64,000 nt of DNA from Bradyrhizobium canariense. Its GTDB lineage: Bacteria > Pseudomonadota > Alphaproteobacteria > Rhizobiales > Xanthobacteraceae. Each line of letters begins with the position of its first letter. Position 1 is the first letter of the stretch. The notes below the pieces were generated by a model. It was not told the DNA's origin and did not search any database. It saw nothing but the letters and a program-made list of their open reading frames with translations. The DNA lies in NCBI RefSeq assembly GCF_900105125.1, contig NZ_LT629750.1:6785001-6849000 (forward strand), read 5' to 3'. The translations under genes and the position numbers were made by a program. Of this stretch, positions 44,044-53,371 are shown piece by piece.

Positions 44044-44283
44044 ATGAAACTAACGACAATCGCACTGACCATTGCATTCGCGCTGCCAAGTACGTTCGCA
44101 CTTGCGGAAAACGCAATGAACCTGGCAAATCCCGTCGTCCGCCCCTACAGAGGCGTCACGGTTGGTACGGCACGCCCTATCGCAACCAGGCCTCCGAACG
44201 TTTCCGGGAATACGCTCGCTCCCATCGCAAATGATCCGAGCGGATCGACATTAACTCCATCCGCGATGAGCCGCGGCGGTTAA
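44044..44283 (+). CDS. Small exported low-complexity protein
   Basis: A 79-residue protein with a signal peptide (MKLTTIALTIAFALPSTFALA) and a short mature part rich in Asn, Pro, Thr and Ser (NTLAPIANDPSGSTLTPSA). GAGAAGGA lies upstream of the ATG. A clear intrinsic terminator follows within ten bases of the stop, showing a free-standing transcript. No family is recognised; it resembles in type, not in sequence, the small exported protein at 42682-42990. Confidence 0.66.
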   Translation: MKLTTIALTIAFALPSTFALAENAMNLANPVVRPYRGVTVGTARPIATRPPNVSGNTLAPIANDPSGSTLTPSAMSRGG

Positions 44284-44290
44284 ACAAGAA

Positions 44291-44319
44291 AGCCCCCGCA
44301 TTTTCGCGGGGCTTTTTTT
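44291..44319 (+). terminator. Intrinsic terminator of the small exported protein gene
   Basis: CCCCGC (44294-44299), loop ATTTTC, GCGGGG (44306-44311), extended by AGC/GCT across one bulged C, then seven T (44313-44319). This is a textbook Rho-independent terminator. The 275 bases beyond it to the HD-domain gene show no supported gene. Confidence 0.88.
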
Positions 44320-44594
44320 GCGCTCTTGAGCTGAAGTAGTGCTACGCAGTGCGACTTGCATCCTACGTGGGAGCCAACGAAAGCGATGGAATATTTGCAC
44401 CTTGGCCGGTGCTTATGCCGTTGTCAATGCCGCGGTGGATCGCGCGAGTTCTTCCCGAGCCACGGCCACCGCACCGCTCAAATCTGCTTGAAAACGAACA
44501 TCGGGCGGGCGGACACCGTATGTTTGCAGGATATCGCGGAGCGCGCCGCGCTTCCTGGAACTGTTTACCTACCGATGCGCTATTTCTCGCCTGG

Positions 44595-45236
44595 TCATTC
44601 CTGCCATTTCGAATTGAGGATGACGGAGCAAAAATTCATTCTCCGGTAGTTCGGATCACGCAGCGCCAGTACATCTGCCTTGACGTTGCCGAAGGTCGTC
44701 AGCGGTTTCCTGATGATGCCGTTGGCGAAATGGTCGATGATGTTTTCCTTGAAGTTCGCTTCGCGCGGATGGCATGCGCAGACCTGATCGCGATGCTCAT
44801 GCGAGAAGTCGTCATAGGCGATACCGAGCACGTCCATTTCCACGCCGGCGGTCACCAGCGCAATCGTGGGCCGCATATGCTCGGGCACGCCGGGCGTGGT
44901 GTGGAGTGCGATCGCTGTCCACACGTCCTCGACATCGCGTTCAGGCACGCCATAGCTCTTGAGGAAATCGCGCGCCGCATTGGCGCCATCGACTTCGAAG
45001 CGCAGATCGGGGCTCCAATGGGCTTTGGTCAGGCCCATGTCGTGAAACATCGCGCCGATATACAGCAGCTCCGGATCGTATTTCAGGCCGCGCCGTTTTC
45101 CGGTAAGCGCGCCCCAGAAGAAAACGCGACGGCTATGGTTGTAGAGCAGATCGTCCTCGGTATCGCGGACAAGCTGGGTTGCGGCGCGCGCCATGAGGCT
45201 ATCGGGGACTTCGATGCCGGCGATGATCTTGGTCAT
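44595..45236 (-). CDS. HD-domain metal-dependent phosphohydrolase-like protein
   Basis: A 213-residue HD-superfamily protein. Metal-binding residues are suggested by NHSRRVFFWG (first His), the doublet in FHDMGL, and the later IALHTTPG. Plant-type and bacterial relatives are annotated as cyanamide hydratase-like or general phosphohydrolases; some act on small nitriles. The ATG at 45236 follows AAGGAG by nine bases. It is divergent from the GlxA-type regulator gene, from which it may be controlled. Substrate unknown. Confidence 0.8.
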   Translation of the reverse strand: MTKIIAGIEVPDSLMARAATQLVRDTEDDLLYNHSRRVFFWGALTGKRRGLKYDPELLYIGAMFHDMGLTKAHWSPDLRFEVDGANAARDFLKSYGVPERDVEDVWTAIALHTTPGVPEHMRPTIALVTAGVEMDVLGIAYDDFSHEHRDQVCACHPREANFKENIIDHFANGIIRKPLTTFGNVKADVLALRDPNYRRMNFCSVILNSKWQE

Positions 45237-45468
45237 TTCAAGACACTCCTTGATGTGGCAAGACGTCACCGTGGCGTGAAGCGACGCGTCCCGCCTGACA
45301 TCTCTGTGATCGATCGGGATCCCGCCGCTCTGAGAGCTTTGAGAAAAAGCGGCGCGATCCGTTGCTGTGTTTTTGGTTGTTTCAGCCTTCAATCGCAACG
45401 CTGCCTGACCGCCGGATCGGGCCAACGACACATCGATTCACGCCAGCGCGGCCGGCAAGGAGACAGGC

Positions 45469-46434
45469 ATGGCGGTTCAGAAAGTGGCGATCGCGATCCA
45501 CGAAGGCGTGCAGGCGCTGGATGTCGCCGGACCCGTGGACGTGTTCGCCGAGGCGAACGGCTTCATCGCGACCGGGGAAGGTTACGAGACCGTATTGGTG
45601 GCGGCGAGCAAGCAGCCGCTGCGTGCGTCGAACGGCATGAAGATCGCCGCCGATCTCGATTTCGCGGAAGCGCCCGGGAAGTTCGCAATCCTCCTTGTCG
45701 CCGGCGGCCCGGCAATGCCAGAGGCCGATCCGGATCCGGAGCTGACGCAGTGGCTGCGTTCAGCGCCGGACCGCGTCGAACTCTACGGTTCGGTGTGCAC
45801 CGGCGCCTTCGCGCTCGGCAGTGCCGGTCTGCTCGATGGCCACAAGGTGACGACCCACTGGCAGAATGCGCAGCAGCTCGCATCGCGCTTTCCGGCCGCC
45901 GATGTCATGCACGACCGGATCTATATCCGTGACCGGCGGCTGATAACGTCGGCGGGCGTCACGGCGGGAATCGATCTCGCGCTGGCCTTGGTCGGCCAGC
46001 GCCACGGGCCGCAGGTCGCTATTGCCGTCGCCAAGCGGCTGGTGGTGGTCGCACAGCGCCAGGGCGGGCAATCGCAGTTCAGTCCCTATCTGACCGCGCC
46101 GGTCGACGACGATTCGCCGATGGCGCGGGCGCAGGCGCATGTCATGGCGAATGTCGGCAGCCGCCATACCCTTCAGTCTCTGGCAGAGGAGGTCGGCATG
46201 AGCGCGCGCAATTTCGGCCGCCATTTCGTGCAGGAGACCGGGATCACGCCGCATGAATTCGTCGAGCGTGCGCGGATCGACGCCACGCGCCGGTTGCTGG
46301 AGGCAAGCGACCGGCCGCTCAAGGCGGTGGCCTACGACTGCGGCTTCGGCACCGCGGACCGGATGCGGATCGTCTTCGGCGAACGACTTGGCGTGTCGCC
46401 GGCGCATTATCGCGCGAGCTTCCGATCAGATTGA
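45469..46434 (+). CDS. GlxA-type AraC family regulator with DJ-1/PfpI domain
   Basis: A 321-residue regulator: class I glutamine amidotransferase-like DJ-1/PfpI domain at 1-185 (VAIAIHEGVQALDVAGPVDVFAEAN in parts, VCTGAFALGSAGLLDG) and an AraC double helix-turn-helix at about 215-320 (HTLQSLAEEVGMSARNFGRHF, ACDCGFGTADRMRIVFGERLGVSP-like). The Cys of VCTGAF fits the nucleophile elbow position. AAGGAG precedes the ATG. Divergent from the HD-domain gene and upstream of the MFS gene; either may be a target. Confidence 0.9.
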   Translation: MAVQKVAIAIHEGVQALDVAGPVDVFAEANGFIATGEGYETVLVAASKQPLRASNGMKIAADLDFAEAPGKFAILLVAGGPAMPEADPDPELTQWLRSAPDRVELYGSVCTGAFALGSAGLLDGHKVTTHWQNAQQLASRFPAADVMHDRIYIRDRRLITSAGVTAGIDLALALVGQRHGPQVAIAVAKRLVVVAQRQGGQSQFSPYLTAPVDDDSPMARAQAHVMANVGSRHTLQSLAEEVGMSARNFGRHFVQETGITPHEFVERARIDATRRLLEASDRPLKAVAYDCGFGTADRMRIVFGERLGVSPAHYRASFRSD

Positions 46435-46688
46435 CGTTCGCGTATCAGCGGAATTGCTCGTCCGAACCAACACCTTCCTCTGGCAGGACACAACGTTGTG
46501 CGCCGCACGCGCAGCTTGTTGCCCGTTGGTCGATGACGCGTGCGCTCGTGCGCGGGCAGCCATGAATTTCCGCGTGTGGGATATGCGCCGAAACAAAGAG
46601 ATGGAAAGATTCGAAATAACCAGAATAAATGACGAAAAAACAACGAATAAAAATCAGGGGAAACCAACGAGACCTTGGGGAGGTGCGG

Positions 46689-47981
46689 ATGTTTCAATGG
46701 ATGCGGGAGCTCACGGCGGGTGAGCGGCGGACCATGGCGGGCTGCTTCGGCGGCTGGACGCTGGATGCGCTCGATGTGCAAATCTACAGTTTCGTCATTC
46801 CGACCTTGCTTGCGACCTGGCACATCTCGCGCGGCGAGGCGGGCATGCTTGGAACGGTCACGCTGGTCGTTTCATCCTTTGGCGGCTGGTTCGCCGGAGC
46901 GCTGAGCGATCGCTACGGCCGGGTCCGCGTGTTGCAGATCACCGTGCTGTGGTACGCGGTATTCACGTTCCTGTGCGGATTTGCGCAAAACTTCGAGCAG
47001 CTTTTCGTGCTGCGCGCGTTGCAAGGACTTGGCTTCGGCGCCGAATGGTCGGCCGGTGCAGTGCTGATGGGCGAGATGATCCGCGACAAATATCGCGGTC
47101 GCGCCGTCGGTTTCGTGCAGAGCGGTTGGGCTGTGGGGTGGGGCGCGGCTGCGCTGTTGTACACGCTGATGTACGCCGTGCTGCCGGAGGTAATCGCCTG
47201 GCGCGTGATGTTCTGGATTGGGTTGACGCCGGCGCTGCTGGTGTTCTGGATCCGGCGCAGCATCTCCGAGCCGGAAGTTTTCAATGCGCGTCGCAACTCG
47301 GATGCCAACGGCATCATGCAGGCATTCGCGGTCTTGCGCAGGCCCTATCTCGCCACCACGCTCAAGGTCGCGCTGATGGTGACGGGCGCCCAGGGCGGCT
47401 CCTATGCGCTTTCGGTCTGGCTTCCCACTTATCTTAAAACCGAGCGCGGTCTGAGTTCGCTCAATACCGGTTCGTACCTGCTGATCCACATCTTCGGTGC
47501 GTTCATTGGTTTTATCGTCGGGGCGTATCTCGCCGACCTGATTGGCCGAAAGCGGACCTTCATCGTCTCGGCCGTCGGCTCCGTGCTCTGCCTGATCATC
47601 TATCTGGCCGCGCCGATCAGCGACGGCTTGATGCTGGTGCTCGGCGCACCGCTCGGTTTCATCCTCTATATGATGTTTTCCGCGATGGGGCCGTTCATGA
47701 CCGAACTGTATCCGACCGAGGTTCGCGGCGCGGGCCAGGGCTTCTGCTATAATTCCGGCCGGGCCGTGGGCGCGCTGTTTCCGGCGCTGGTTGGATTCCT
47801 GAGCGAAAAACTTGGGCTTGGCGGCGCGATCCTGCTGTTTGCGGTGCTGGCCTACGGCCTGATGTTGCTGGCACTGACGATGTTGCCGGAGACCAAGGGC
47901 CGATCGGTGGGCGCGATCGTGCCCGGAGATTTGACACCGCTGCGACCGGCACCGGTCGGCATTCAGGACCGCCTCGCATGA
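46689..47981 (+). CDS. MFS transporter (sugar/aromatic acid-type)
   Basis: A 430-residue twelve-helix major facilitator. The loop 2-3 motif is GALSDRYGRVRVL and the second-half copy is YLADLIGRKRTF. Conserved VLRALQGLGFGAEWSAGAVLMGE in helix 4 is typical of the metabolite:H+ and aromatic-acid families. GGGGAGG lies before the ATG at 46689; an upstream in-frame ATG at 46629 adds a charged 20-residue head and is less likely. Its stop overlaps the amidohydrolase start by four bases, so transport and hydrolysis are probably linked. Confidence 0.9.
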   Translation: MFQWMRELTAGERRTMAGCFGGWTLDALDVQIYSFVIPTLLATWHISRGEAGMLGTVTLVVSSFGGWFAGALSDRYGRVRVLQITVLWYAVFTFLCGFAQNFEQLFVLRALQGLGFGAEWSAGAVLMGEMIRDKYRGRAVGFVQSGWAVGWGAAALLYTLMYAVLPEVIAWRVMFWIGLTPALLVFWIRRSISEPEVFNARRNSDANGIMQAFAVLRRPYLATTLKVALMVTGAQGGSYALSVWLPTYLKTERGLSSLNTGSYLLIHIFGAFIGFIVGAYLADLIGRKRTFIVSAVGSVLCLIIYLAAPISDGLMLVLGAPLGFILYMMFSAMGPFMTELYPTEVRGAGQGFCYNSGRAVGALFPALVGFLSEKLGLGGAILLFAVLAYGLMLLALTMLPETKGRSVGAIVPGDLTPLRPAPVGIQDRLA

Positions 47982-48865
47982 CCAAGCCTCCTCCAATCAA
48001 GCCTTGCCTGCCACCTCGCTCCGTCACCTCAGCGCCGCATTGGAAGGCGCCGGCCGGCAGCACGGATTGTCACTTCCACATCAACGGGCCGTATGACCGC
48101 TACCCGCTCAGTCCCGGCCGTTCCTACTCGCCGCCGGAAGCCACCGTGCCGGACTATCAGGCGATGGCGCGCACGATCGGCATCGACCGCATGGTGATCG
48201 TGCAGCCCTCGACCTTCGGTACCGATAACAGCTGCACGCTGGATGCGGTGGAATTGCTCGGGCGCGCTAATTCCCGAGCCGTCGTGGTCATCGACGACAG
48301 CGTGGACGAACGCACGCTGGCGCAAATGCATGAGCGCGGCGCGCGCGGTGTGCGGTTCAACGCGGTCAGCGGCAACGGCACGCCGCTGGCCCAACTGGAA
48401 ACGCTCGCCGCCAAGGTGGCGCCGTTACGCTGGCACATCCAGTTCTATACCCATGGCGATCAAATCGCCGATCTTGCGCCGATGATACGAAAGCTCCCGG
48501 TCACCGTGGTGCTCGATCACATGGCCGGCGTGCAGAGCGATCGCGGCGTCAACAGTCCGGAATTTCAAGCCGCCGTCGGCTTGATGCAATCGGGCCAAGC
48601 CTACGTCAAAATTTCGGGCTATCGCAGTTCGGTCAAGGGTTATCCCTATGACGACGTGACGCCGATGGCGCGGGGATATATCGAGGCCGCACCCGATCGC
48701 TGCGTCTGGGGCACGGATTGGCCGCATCCAAGCCTGTTCGGCGAAACCCATATGCCCGATGACGGCCAGCTTTTCGATATGCTCGGCGCCTGGGCTCCGT
48801 CGGACGAACTGCGGCGCAAGATCCTGGTCGAGAATCCAGCCCGGTTGTATGGCTTCGCGCCTTGA
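47978..48865 (+). CDS. Amidohydrolase family protein (2-pyrone-4,6-dicarboxylate / galactarolactone hydrolase type)
   Basis: A 295-residue amidohydrolase_2 protein with DCHFHINGP near residue 30, MVIVQPSTFGTDN, HIQFYTHGD, VVLDHMAG, YVKISGYR and the late WGTDWPHPS. These correspond to the lactonase branch that opens 2-pyrone-4,6-dicarboxylate or sugar-acid lactones. It overlaps the MFS gene by four bases, so the lactone or acid is probably imported by that carrier. Its stop lies two bases from that of the convergent efflux gene. Confidence 0.86.
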   Translation: MTKPPPIKPCLPPRSVTSAPHWKAPAGSTDCHFHINGPYDRYPLSPGRSYSPPEATVPDYQAMARTIGIDRMVIVQPSTFGTDNSCTLDAVELLGRANSRAVVVIDDSVDERTLAQMHERGARGVRFNAVSGNGTPLAQLETLAAKVAPLRWHIQFYTHGDQIADLAPMIRKLPVTVVLDHMAGVQSDRGVNSPEFQAAVGLMQSGQAYVKISGYRSSVKGYPYDDVTPMARGYIEAAPDRCVWGTDWPHPSLFGETHMPDDGQLFDMLGAWAPSDELRRKILVENPARLYGFAP

Positions 48866-48867
48866 CC

Positions 48868-50127
48868 TCAGGACGGACCGGACACGGTCGATCCGTGGGG
48901 CGTGAACATGCGGCCCTTTTCCGCCACCGCCACGACAGCGAAAGCTGCGAGCGTGCATAACAGGAATCCGGTCGCAAACGGCAGCAGCGTGCCGTTGTAA
49001 TCCTGGCCGATCACGGTGCCGACGCCGATGCCCAGCAGGGTCGTGATCGAGCCGTACAGGGACGAAGCCGTGCCTGCGATATGGCCGTGCGGCTCCATCG
49101 CCAGCGCGGTGAAATTGGCGAACATCAGCCCGAACGAAAACATCATCAGGGCTCCCAGCGCCATGAATAGCGGCAATGGCAGCATGTCCGCCTTCACGGC
49201 GATAAACATGATCACGGCCACCGCGACGAAGCCAGCCAGCGCGCTGTGGGACATCACGCGCATGCCGATGCGTCCAACCAGACGGGCGTTGAGAAATCCG
49301 GCTATGGCGACGCCAACAGCGATGGCTGCAAACGCCAGCGGAAAATAATGCCCGAGCTTGTAGATTTCGGTGAACACTTGCTGCGATGAGAACACGAAGG
49401 CAAACAGCGCGCCCTGCACGCAGCCCGCGGCCAGGGCATACCCCAGGGTTTGGCGGTTGGTGATCGTCTGGCGAAAGGCGCCAAGTATCCCGCGGACCGT
49501 CAGCGGCTTTCGCTCCGATAGCGGCAGCGTTTCCGGCATTCGCAGCGCGCTCCAGATCAGCGCAAGCGTTCCGTACAGCATCAGCACGATGAAGATGCCG
49601 CGCCACTGCGTCAGCAGCATCACCACTTGCCCGAACGACGGCGCGATGACCGGCACGGCGATGAAGACCATCATCGCCAGCGACATGACACTGGCCATGC
49701 GGCGGCCGGCGTAGCAGTCGCGAACGATCGAAGTCGCGATCACGCGGGTGGCCGAAGTGCCGAGCCCTTGCAGCGCCCGCGCCAGCAGCAATGTCTCGAA
49801 AGAGGGCGCTGCGATCGCAAGCAGACTGGCGATGCAATATAAGGCCATGCCGTCGATCAGGACCGCGCGGCGGCCGAAACGGTCTGACAGCGGTCCCATG
49901 ACGAATTGGCCGACACCGAAGCCGATCAGGAATGTCGACAGGATCGCCTGCGGCCGGTTGGCAATCTGGATGTGAAACGTCGAGGCGATGTTCGGCAGCG
50001 CCGGCAGCATCATGTCCATCGCCAGCGGGTTCAGCGCCATGATCGACGCAATCACGACCACGAATTCGGGAAAGCCCATCGGGCGATGGGTCGATGAAAC
50101 CCAGTCGTCGGTATTGATCTCAGTCAC
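48868..50127 (-). CDS. Bcr/CflA family MFS drug-resistance transporter
   Basis: About 419 residues, twelve predicted helices. Family cues are MALNPLAMDMMLPALPNIA in helix 1, the loop GPLSDRFGRRAVLIDG and RALQGLGTSATRVIATSIVRD. Members export drugs, sulfonamides or cysteine by proton antiport. GTG at 50127 is chosen with AAGG eight bases upstream; an in-frame ATG at 50178 would add 17 residues. It stands alone on the minus strand, back to back with the lactonase gene. Confidence 0.87.
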   Translation of the reverse strand: MTEINTDDWVSSTHRPMGFPEFVVVIASIMALNPLAMDMMLPALPNIASTFHIQIANRPQAILSTFLIGFGVGQFVMGPLSDRFGRRAVLIDGMALYCIASLLAIAAPSFETLLLARALQGLGTSATRVIATSIVRDCYAGRRMASVMSLAMMVFIAVPVIAPSFGQVVMLLTQWRGIFIVLMLYGTLALIWSALRMPETLPLSERKPLTVRGILGAFRQTITNRQTLGYALAAGCVQGALFAFVFSSQQVFTEIYKLGHYFPLAFAAIAVGVAIAGFLNARLVGRIGMRVMSHSALAGFVAVAVIMFIAVKADMLPLPLFMALGALMMFSFGLMFANFTALAMEPHGHIAGTASSLYGSITTLLGIGVGTVIGQDYNGTLLPFATGFLLCTLAAFAVVAVAEKGRMFTPHGSTVSGPS

Positions 50128-50376
50128 ACGGCGCACCTTGCTGGAAACCCTCAATTTATGGGCTATGCTGCAGTGCACAAGTGGCGTTCAGGGATGGCAG
50201 CCCAGCGAAACTGCGTTCCGGGCATTGAACCGGCCGAAATGACCTCCGCGCCGCGTTACGGCGGTTGGCGATGATCGGCTTGCGGCTTATTCTGATCCTG
50301 GCTTTCAGGCCGGACGGCGTTTTATGGGGAACGCCGCCTCTCGGCCCGACCACAATTCCTGATCCATGGAGAAATC

Positions 50377-50928
50377 ATGTCGCGCGTGTCCATCAAGACC
50401 AAAGACGATCTGCCGGCCGATCTCAGGCCGCTCTGGGACAAGATGACAACCTATGGCGCGTTCGAGAATCAGGCGGGCGTCATGGCGCACCGGCCGCCGA
50501 TCTTCAAGCATACCTGGTCGCTGCTGGTCGATCTGGCGGATGAGGCCGTCCTGTCGAAGCGCCATCTTGAACTGGCGCTGGTCACGGTGTCGTTGCTGAA
50601 CAAGTGCACGTACTGCGTGTCGCATCATGCGCCGAAGCTGGCGATCCAGGGCGTCTCGGAAGACGGCGCTGAACGGCTGCTCGATTACAAGGATCATCCG
50701 GAGCTCGACGAGGTCGACAAACTGGTGGTCGAATACGCCATCGCTGTCACCCAGAACTGGAACAAGACGCGCGATGAGGTCTTTACGCGCCTGAGGGAGC
50801 ACTTCTCTGAAGCCCAGATTGTCGAACTGACATGGCGCATCGCGCTATGCGGCGCCTTCAACCGTTTCAATGACATCCTGCAATTCGATATCGAGCAGGG
50901 CGTTCCCGTTCGCGAGGCCGCCGAATAA
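50377..50928 (+). CDS. Carboxymuconolactone decarboxylase / AhpD-like protein
   Basis: A 183-residue AhpD-fold protein. The active-site signature CTYCVSHH (two redox cysteines plus His, about residues 78-85) marks the peroxidase-type branch of the CMD family, which reduces alkyl hydroperoxides with a thiol partner. GGAGA precedes the ATG. No AhpC gene is nearby. It stands upstream of the formaldehyde dehydrogenase gene by 179 bases. Confidence 0.85.
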   Translation: MSRVSIKTKDDLPADLRPLWDKMTTYGAFENQAGVMAHRPPIFKHTWSLLVDLADEAVLSKRHLELALVTVSLLNKCTYCVSHHAPKLAIQGVSEDGAERLLDYKDHPELDEVDKLVVEYAIAVTQNWNKTRDEVFTRLREHFSEAQIVELTWRIALCGAFNRFNDILQFDIEQGVPVREAAE

Positions 50929-51107
50929 TAATTCGGAGCGGCAGGGGGATCGATGTGGGCGGCAAGGGCAGCAGGTGCTGGGCTTGCGGCTTGAGCGATG
51001 GACGTACGCCGCCGGGTGCATGCTATGTTGTCAACCCCGGACGAATGATCCAAAAAGCGCTAGACAGGACCCAGCTTTGGGCAGGGGCTGGAGTGGAGGA
51101 ACGGTAG

Positions 51108-52217
51108 ATGAAGACACGCGCCGCAGTCGCGTTCCAGGCCAAGCAGCCGCTTGAAATCGTCGAGCTGGATCTGGATGGCCCGAGGGCCGGTGAAGTCCTG
51201 GTCGAGATCAAGGCGACCGGCATTTGCCACACCGATGCCTATACGCTGGATGGTTTCGACAGCGAGGGCATCTTCCCCTCGATCCTCGGCCATGAGGGCG
51301 CCGGCATCGTCCGCGAAATCGGCCCCGGCGTCACCTCGGTCAAGCCGGGCGATCACGTGATCCCGCTCTACACGCCGGAATGCCGCGAGTGCAAAAGCTG
51401 CCTCAGCCAGAAGACCAATCTCTGCACCAAAATCCGCGCCACCCAGGGCAAGGGCGTGATGCCCGACGGCACCTCGCGCTTCAGCCATAAGGGCCAGACC
51501 ATCTTCCATTACATGGGCTGCTCGACCTTCTCGAACTTTACCGTGCTGCCGGAGATCGCGGTCGCCAAAATCCGGCAGGACGCGCCGTTCGACAAGAGCT
51601 GCTACATCGGCTGCGGCGTCACCACGGGGGTCGGGGCGGTGGTCAATACCGCCAAGGTGACGCCGGGCGCCAATGTGGTGGTGTTCGGCCTCGGCGGCAT
51701 CGGGCTCAACGTCATCCAGGGCGCGCGAATGGTGGGGGCCGACAAGATCGTCGGCGTCGACGTCAATGATTCCAAGGAAGAATGGGGCCGCCGCTTCGGC
51801 ATGACCCACTTCGTCAACCCCAGGAAGATCGACGGCGATATCGTCCAGCATCTGGTCGGACTGACCGACGGCGGCGCCGATTTCACCTTCGACTGCACCG
51901 GCAACACCACTGTGATGCGCCAGGCGCTGGAAGCCTGCCACCGCGGCTGGGGCGTCTCGGTGGTGATCGGGGTGGCGGAAGCCGGCAAGGAGATTGCGAC
52001 CCGGCCGTTCCAGCTGGTCACCGGGCGGGTCTGGAAGGGCTCGGCGTTCGGCGGTGCGCGCGGCCGGACCGACGTGCCGAAAATCGTCGACTGGTACATG
52101 AACGGCAAGATCGAGATCGACCCGATGATCACCCATGTCCTCAAGCTCGAGGACATCAACAAGGGCTTCGATCTGATGCACGAGGGCAAGTCGATCCGTT
52201 CGGTCGTCGTGTTCTAA
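51108..52217 (+). CDS. S-(hydroxymethyl)glutathione dehydrogenase / class III alcohol dehydrogenase
   Basis: A 369-residue zinc alcohol dehydrogenase of class III. Catalytic-zinc residues are in GICHTDAYT and GHEGAG; the structural-zinc lobe is complete ([17 protein letters not shown]). Other class III marks are [16 protein letters not shown] and [17 protein letters not shown]. It oxidises the glutathione adduct of formaldehyde to S-formylglutathione and can reduce S-nitrosoglutathione. GTGGAGGAA precedes the ATG. No S-formylglutathione hydrolase gene adjoins. Confidence 0.95.
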   Translation: MKTRAAVAFQAKQPLEIVELDLDGPRAGEVLVEIKATGICHTDAYTLDGFDSEGIFPSILGHEGAGIVREIGPGVTSVKPGDHVIPLYTPECRECKSCLSQKTNLCTKIRATQGKGVMPDGTSRFSHKGQTIFHYMGCSTFSNFTVLPEIAVAKIRQDAPFDKSCYIGCGVTTGVGAVVNTAKVTPGANVVVFGLGGIGLNVIQGARMVGADKIVGVDVNDSKEEWGRRFGMTHFVNPRKIDGDIVQHLVGLTDGGADFTFDCTGNTTVMRQALEACHRGWGVSVVIGVAEAGKEIATRPFQLVTGRVWKGSAFGGARGRTDVPKIVDWYMNGKIEIDPMITHVLKLEDINKGFDLMHEGKSIRSVVVF

Positions 52218-52311
52218 ATCAAAACCATCACGCACAGGAACGATTGCCCCACACCTGTTACCATCCGCCCATCATGCCCCAGGCGTAGTGGATCGGAGCA
52301 TTGGAGAGACC

Positions 52312-53328
52312 ATGACGCTTGCAACGACCCGCGAAACCACCCCCGAGAAGTCATCACCTTCCATTCGGTCCGGTATCGGAAAGACCTGGACGACGGCGGA
52401 GGCGGCGGCGCTATACCGGATGCCGCTCAATGATCTCCTGTTCAAGGCGCAGACCATTCACCGCGCGAACTTCGATCCCAATCGCGTCCAGCTCAGCCGT
52501 CTCCTGAGCATCAAGACCGGCGGATGTCCGGAGGATTGCGCCTATTGCAGCCAGTCCGTGCACCATGAGTCCGGCCTCAGCGCCTCCAAGCTGATGGAAG
52601 TCGAGCGTGTGATCGCCGAAGCCAAGAAAGCGCGCGACGGCGGGGCGACCCGTTACTGCATGGGCGCGGCGTGGCGAAACCCGAAGCCGCGGGACATGGA
52701 AGCTGTCGTGGCGATGGTGAAGGGTGTCAAGGCGCTGGGCATGGAAACATGCATGACCCTCGGCATGCTCGACCGCGAACAGTCGGAGCAATTAAGTCAC
52801 GCCGGCCTCGACTACTATAATCACAACATCGATACGTCGGAGCGCTATTACAGCGAGATCATCACCACGCGGCATTTCGCCGATCGCATCGAGACGCTTG
52901 CGAATGTGCGCGCCGCGGGCATGAAGGTCTGCTGCGGCGGTATTGTCGGCATGGGCGAACAGGAAAGCGACCGCGTCGAGATGCTGACCACGCTGGCCAA
53001 CTTGCCTGAACATCCTGAAAGCGTACCGATCAATATGTTGATCCCGATCCCCGGCACGCCGCTGGCGAACGCTGCGCCGATCGACCCGATCGACTTCGTG
53101 CGCACCGTTGCGCTTGCCAGAATCATGATGCCGGAATCGGTCGTGCGCCTGTCCGCCGGACGCACCGCCATGACGGATGAGATGCAGGCTCTGTGTTTCT
53201 TCGCCGGTGCCAACTCGATCTTCGTTGGCGATACCTTGCTGACGGCAGGCAATCCGGAAAACGACAAGGATATGGCGCTGTTTCAAAGGCTGGGGTTGCA
53301 GCCGATGGAGCTGGATGGAGCGTCGTAA
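52312..53328 (+). CDS. bioB: Biotin synthase
   Basis: A 338-residue radical SAM enzyme that inserts sulfur into dethiobiotin. The 4Fe-4S motif [14 protein letters not shown] is present, followed by [18 protein letters not shown] and the 2Fe-2S ligand region with [23 protein letters not shown] and [10 protein letters not shown] (conserved Arg) are also seen. ATG at 52312 has GGAGAG close upstream; a GTG at 52288 is possible. No other bio gene lies in the window. It is 43 bases before the GMC oxidoreductase. Confidence 0.96.
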   Translation: MTLATTRETTPEKSSPSIRSGIGKTWTTAEAAALYRMPLNDLLFKAQTIHRANFDPNRVQLSRLLSIKTGGCPEDCAYCSQSVHHESGLSASKLMEVERVIAEAKKARDGGATRYCMGAAWRNPKPRDMEAVVAMVKGVKALGMETCMTLGMLDREQSEQLSHAGLDYYNHNIDTSERYYSEIITTRHFADRIETLANVRAAGMKVCCGGIVGMGEQESDRVEMLTTLANLPEHPESVPINMLIPIPGTPLANAAPIDPIDFVRTVALARIMMPESVVRLSAGRTAMTDEMQALCFFAGANSIFVGDTLLTAGNPENDKDMALFQRLGLQPMELDGAS

Positions 53329-53371
53329 TTCCGGACAATTTTCGACCAGGGAAGAAACGAAAACAAAAAAC

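Noticed and set aside
46872..47996. Long minus-strand open frame opposite the MFS gene
   Set aside because: Composition is His/Gln/Arg-rich antisense of membrane helices; the plus strand is clearly an MFS protein.
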